Of a stretch of DNA of 64,000 bases, positions 61,196 to 64,000 are shown one piece after another. Made by a program: the position numbers and the translations under genes. Each line of letters opens with the position of its first letter. Positions within the stretch are counted from its first letter, which is position 1. The DNA is from Planctomycetaceae bacterium (GTDB lineage Bacteria; Planctomycetota; Planctomycetia; Gemmatales; Gemmataceae). The stretch lies in NCBI GenBank assembly GCA_013823135.1, contig PNLP01000001.1:124001-188000 (forward strand). Reading direction: 5' to 3'. The notes under the pieces were generated by a model that did not search any database, was not told the origin of the DNA, and was given only the letters and a program-made list of their open reading frames with translations.

Positions 61196-63034
61196 TTACA
61201 ACTTTGTGGCATCGAGCTTCTCGGGGTCCACGCCTCCGAGAGCCTGCTTGAGAACCGCGTTCATGAGTAGGTGCGCGAGTGGATTGGTTGCCGCACCAAA
61301 GGCATCGATCGCGTGTTGAAGTGCCGCGAGGTCGTTCCCCGCGATGGCACTCTGCAACTCGGCAGTTGCCGCGGTGATCTTTGATTGCTGTTCCGGAGTG
61401 AGCCGATCCGCGGCGGTGGCGAGGGCCTTCTCAGTGTGGCGGAGATCGGTTCTTGCCTTGTTCCGCAACTCCACCAAACGGCGCTGCGTGAAGTCCGCTT
61501 CTGCATTCTCGATGCTCTCGGTCACCAGTTGATCGACCTCGTCGGGCGTCAGTCCGTGGGCGGGTTGAATCGTCACGGTTGCGGCAGCACCACTCCGGAG
61601 TTCCTTCGCCGAGACGGTTAGCATCCCATCCTGGTTCACGAGGAATGTCACATCGACCTGGGCAAGCTGGGCCGGCATTGGCGGAATGCCGCCGAGTTTG
61701 AACGTTCCGAGGAAGCGGCAGTCTTTCGTGAGTTCACGTTCGCCCTGATAGATGTTCAACAGGATGGCGGTTTGCTTGTCGGCACCAGTGGTGTAGCGAG
61801 CGGTCTTCCGGGCGGGCACGGTGCTGTTCCGGTGGATCACCTTGTCCACGACTCCACCGAGCGTTTCGATGCCGAGTGACAGCGGGACCACGTCGAGCAA
61901 CAGCATGTCTCGCCGGCCGCTGGTGAGAATGTCGGCCTGCACCGCGGCACCCAGAGCAACGACCTCGTCGGGGTTCAGTTCCGTATGCGGCATGCGACCG
62001 AAGAACTCAGCCACGCGTGCCCGCACATAGGGGATGCGACTCGAACCACCGACGAGCACGACCTCATCGACCTGCGCCGGCGTTACGCCAGCGTCGCGAA
62101 GTGCCGAACGGCAACGGTCGATGCTTCGGTCAATCAGAGGTTTGATGAGTTGTTCAAACTCTGAGCGGGTAAAATTCCGACGGAACTGCTTGGGTGTCGG
62201 GCTGGGAATATCGACGTGGAAATCGGCGATCTCGGTGGCCGTAAGCGCGATCTTGGTTCGCTCGGCGGCATCGCGGAGGTGCTGAAGCAACTCCGCGTCG
62301 CGTGTCGTGAGATCGACGCCCATTTCTCGCGCCGCGACCTCCATGATCGCCCGGTCGAAGTCGTCACCGCCCAGGTAGGTGTCGCCGTTTGTGGCCAGTA
62401 CCTTGAAAACGCCTTCCGACAGAGCCAGCACGGAACAGTCGAATGTGCCGCCGCCGAGGTCGTAGACGACGATAGTTCCCTTGCCGCGTTTGTCCAATCC
62501 ATATGCGAGTGCGGCCGCGGTTGGCTCGTTCACGATGCGAAGGACATCGAGCCCCGCGATGCGGCCGGCGTCGCGTGTCGCCTGTCGCTGCGAATCGTCG
62601 AAGTACGCCGGAACGGTGATGACGGCCTTCGTGGGGTTACCGGCCCGCGTTCGGACTTCCCGCAGGATCAGTGCGGACAGTTCTTCGGGGGTGTGCTCGC
62701 GGTCGGCGATCTTGACGCGAAGCACCTTGCGACCGTTGTCCGTCTCGCGTTCGACGATCTGGTGGGGGATGAGTTTGAGTTCGCGTTCCAGGTCGGCGAG
62801 CGTGCGACCCATGAGCCGCTTCACGCTGAAAATGGTGTGTTCCGGGTCGGAAAGTGCCCGTGCCTTCGCGGCAGACCCGACCAGCACGGAACCGTCGTCG
62901 TGGAAGCTGATGCAACTGGGGACAAGGGCAACGCCGCCAGCGTCGCGGACGACCCTGGGCCTGCCGTCTTCGACAAACGCCGCAAGGCTGAAGGTGGTGC
63001 CCAGGTCGATGCCGACAACCGCGGAGTTCGTCAT
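61196..63034 (-). CDS. hscA: Hsp70-family chaperone, probably HscA
   Basis: ATP-dependent chaperone of 612 residues, the usual HscA length. The ATPase domain has [14 protein letters not shown], the phosphate loop [14 protein letters not shown], and [13 protein letters not shown]; the peptide-binding domain includes [16 protein letters not shown] and [13 protein letters not shown]. The C-terminus ([15 protein letters not shown]) resembles HscA, not the long DnaK tail. IscX lies 27 bases downstream, which argues for the Fe-S assembly chaperone that acts on IscU. DnaK itself cannot be excluded without a tree. The [15 protein letters not shown] is chosen over a more upstream codon. Confidence 0.85.
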   Translation of the reverse strand: MTNSAVVGIDLGTTFSLAAFVEDGRPRVVRDAGGVALVPSCISFHDDGSVLVGSAAKARALSDPEHTIFSVKRLMGRTLADLERELKLIPHQIVERETDNGRKVLRVKIADREHTPEELSALILREVRTRAGNPTKAVITVPAYFDDSQRQATRDAGRIAGLDVLRIVNEPTAAALAYGLDKRGKGTIVVYDLGGGTFDCSVLALSEGVFKVLATNGDTYLGGDDFDRAIMEVAAREMGVDLTTRDAELLQHLRDAAERTKIALTATEIADFHVDIPSPTPKQFRRNFTRSEFEQLIKPLIDRSIDRCRSALRDAGVTPAQVDEVVLVGGSSRIPYVRARVAEFFGRMPHTELNPDEVVALGAAVQADILTSGRRDMLLLDVVPLSLGIETLGGVVDKVIHRNSTVPARKTARYTTGADKQTAILLNIYQGERELTKDCRFLGTFKLGGIPPMPAQLAQVDVTFLVNQDGMLTVSAKELRSGAAATVTIQPAHGLTPDEVDQLVTESIENAEADFTQRRLVELRNKARTDLRHTEKALATAADRLTPEQQSKITAATAELQSAIAGNDLAALQHAIDAFGAATNPLAHLLMNAVLKQALGGVDPEKLDATKL

Positions 63035-63105
63035 TTGCGAGCGTTTGGAATAAGGGATGGCGATCTCGGTCCACACCAACCCTTATTGTAGTCGCGGCTG
63101 TCAAA

Positions 63106-63972
63106 TCACCAGTGGGCAGGGAGTTTCTCGCTGCGAAGCCAGGCAGTGTACCACAGGTCGAGCGTAAGCTGGGCGCCTGCACGAACGCGAGCCAGCACGA
63201 ACGCCCGACTCTCCTCGGTCGGCTTCTCGAACGCCCCGGCCGCGTCCAGTTCGTAGCACTTTGGAATGTGGGAGTGCGACTCATCGAGGAACTTGGAGAC
63301 GTGGGCCCACACGTCGTCGATCCGCTTCGCTTCCAACCCGCGTGACACTTCCTCGGGACGGATACCGTGCTTCTCCGGGAAGCCGTCAAGCTTGGCGTGG
63401 ATCCCTTTCTGCTTCACGCTACCATCGGGCTGAATGCGGCCGTCGTAGTCGCGGGTGGTGTGGAGCGGCATGGCGGCGTCACCGGTGTAGTGGGCAAGGG
63501 TGCCACCATGAACGAGGCACTTCATCGGAATCGCGGCATTCTCGGGGGCTTTGCGGTAGTCGTAGAAGCCAACGACGAGCTTCTCGTAATTCTCCATGAT
63601 CGCATAGGGGAGCAGCCCGATCTTGTGCGGGTCTTTCTTCAGGTCGGTGTAAACCATCTTCATCGCGTCGTATCGGTTCGTGGCCGGCAGCTCTTTCCCG
63701 TCGAGATCTTCTTGATCCACGAAGTGGTTCGCTTCTTCCGCCCGGCGAAGGAAGTTCATTTCGCGGTTCTTCCAGCGGTCCGGGTCGCAAGCGAAGTGCG
63801 CGAGATGCTTGCCACCGCGACGGAAGAAGTCGGGCACACTGTCCGGTAATCGAGCGGCTGCGGCCTCGGCCACGGTTTCGTGTCCCCCAGCCCACCAGCC
63901 CAGCGCAAATCCCCCAAGCAGGACAGTTGTTGTCGTGATCGTGAATACGACCGTTGTTGTTCGCCTTGTCAT
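63106..63972 (-). CDS. S1/P1-nuclease-like zinc-dependent exported protein
   Basis: A 288-residue exported protein. The signal segment (TRRTTTVVFTITTTTVLLGG) is followed by WWAGGHETVAEAAAARLP, as at the N-terminus of S1/P1 nucleases and zinc-dependent phospholipase C relatives. Putative zinc ligands lie in HLAHFACDPDRW, ANHFVDQED and HGGTLAHYTGDAAMPLHTT. The group cleaves single-stranded nucleic acids or phospholipids outside the cell; here the substrate is unknown and some C-terminal features differ from canonical S1. It is upstream of hscA on the same strand, with a gap of 71 bases and no obvious functional link. Confidence 0.78.
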   Translation of the reverse strand: MTRRTTTVVFTITTTTVLLGGFALGWWAGGHETVAEAAAARLPDSVPDFFRRGGKHLAHFACDPDRWKNREMNFLRRAEEANHFVDQEDLDGKELPATNRYDAMKMVYTDLKKDPHKIGLLPYAIMENYEKLVVGFYDYRKAPENAAIPMKCLVHGGTLAHYTGDAAMPLHTTRDYDGRIQPDGSVKQKGIHAKLDGFPEKHGIRPEEVSRGLEAKRIDDVWAHVSKFLDESHSHIPKCYELDAAGAFEKPTEESRAFVLARVRAGAQLTLDLWYTAWLRSEKLPAHW

Positions 63973-64000
63973 GGTGCTGCCTCGTGGGGTGTTGAATCGG

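Noticed and set aside
1..64000. tRNA, rRNA, CRISPR array, insertion sequence or prophage
   Set aside because: No cloverleaf, rRNA-like stretch, regular direct repeats, transposase or integrase was seen in any gap.

Overview
The window reads as chromosomal DNA of a planctomycete, most likely a member of the Gemmataceae. The evidence is the protein families present: a TIGR02996-type N-terminus joined to leucine-rich repeats, a DUF1559 prepilin-like protein, a DUF1549/DUF1553 protein with a CVQCH motif, two DUF1080 proteins, a Tat-exported Gfo/Idh/MocA oxidoreductase, a large WD40 protein, a membrane-anchored Ser/Thr kinase, and FhcA of methanopterin-dependent C1 metabolism. I see no rRNA, tRNA, CRISPR array, transposase or integrase. 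Genes are packed on both strands with mostly short gaps, and several gene ends carry long perfect hairpins.

Layout. 1-2.5 kb: the 3' part of a CusA/CzcA-type RND efflux permease and a His-rich lipoprotein. 3.5-11.7 kb: a chemosensory array in Wsp order (response regulator, MCP, CheW, CheR-TPR, CheW, CheA-receiver), with four-base start/stop overlaps from the first CheW onward. The matching WspF-like CheB lies alone on the other strand at 21.5-22.5 kb. 11.9-24 kb: an XPB-like helicase, a CBS protein, a tiny membrane protein, a receptor-like Ser/Thr kinase, exported cytochrome-like and kelch proteins, then a DUF790/Bax1-like nuclease, the known partner of XPB. 24.4-34 kb: LRR protein, oxidoreductase, DUF1559 protein, an fhcA-PII pair, and a polysaccharide-export lipoprotein with two exported Pro/Gly-rich proteins. 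34-48 kb: CAP protein, SDR, a thioredoxin-like/CxxCH/PDZ protein, metallophosphoesterase, lone receiver, a toxin-antitoxin-like pair, WD40 protein, an exported FkbM-like protein, deoC, SH3 protein, DUF1549/1553 protein. 48-64 kb: P450, serS, DinB-like protein, citrate synthase, DUF1080 proteins around an alkaline phosphatase, 4-alpha-glucanotransferase, DUF4349 lipoprotein, hscA-iscX, and an S1/P1-nuclease-like protein.

The most notable system is the Wsp-like pathway. The receiver and linker of the 3.5 kb regulator look like WspR, but the output domain is a PP2C/SpoIIE phosphatase instead of a GGDEF diguanylate cyclase. This suggests that a Wsp-type signal is routed to Ser/Thr dephosphorylation, possibly a partner switch. 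Other notable items are the separated XPB/Bax1 pair, a PII protein with Leu at position 51 encoded directly behind fhcA, and candidate leaderless starts for fhcA and the XPB-like gene.

Family assignments come from reading the translations and from remembered family motifs. No database search was run. Promoter calls are by eye and should be treated as weak.
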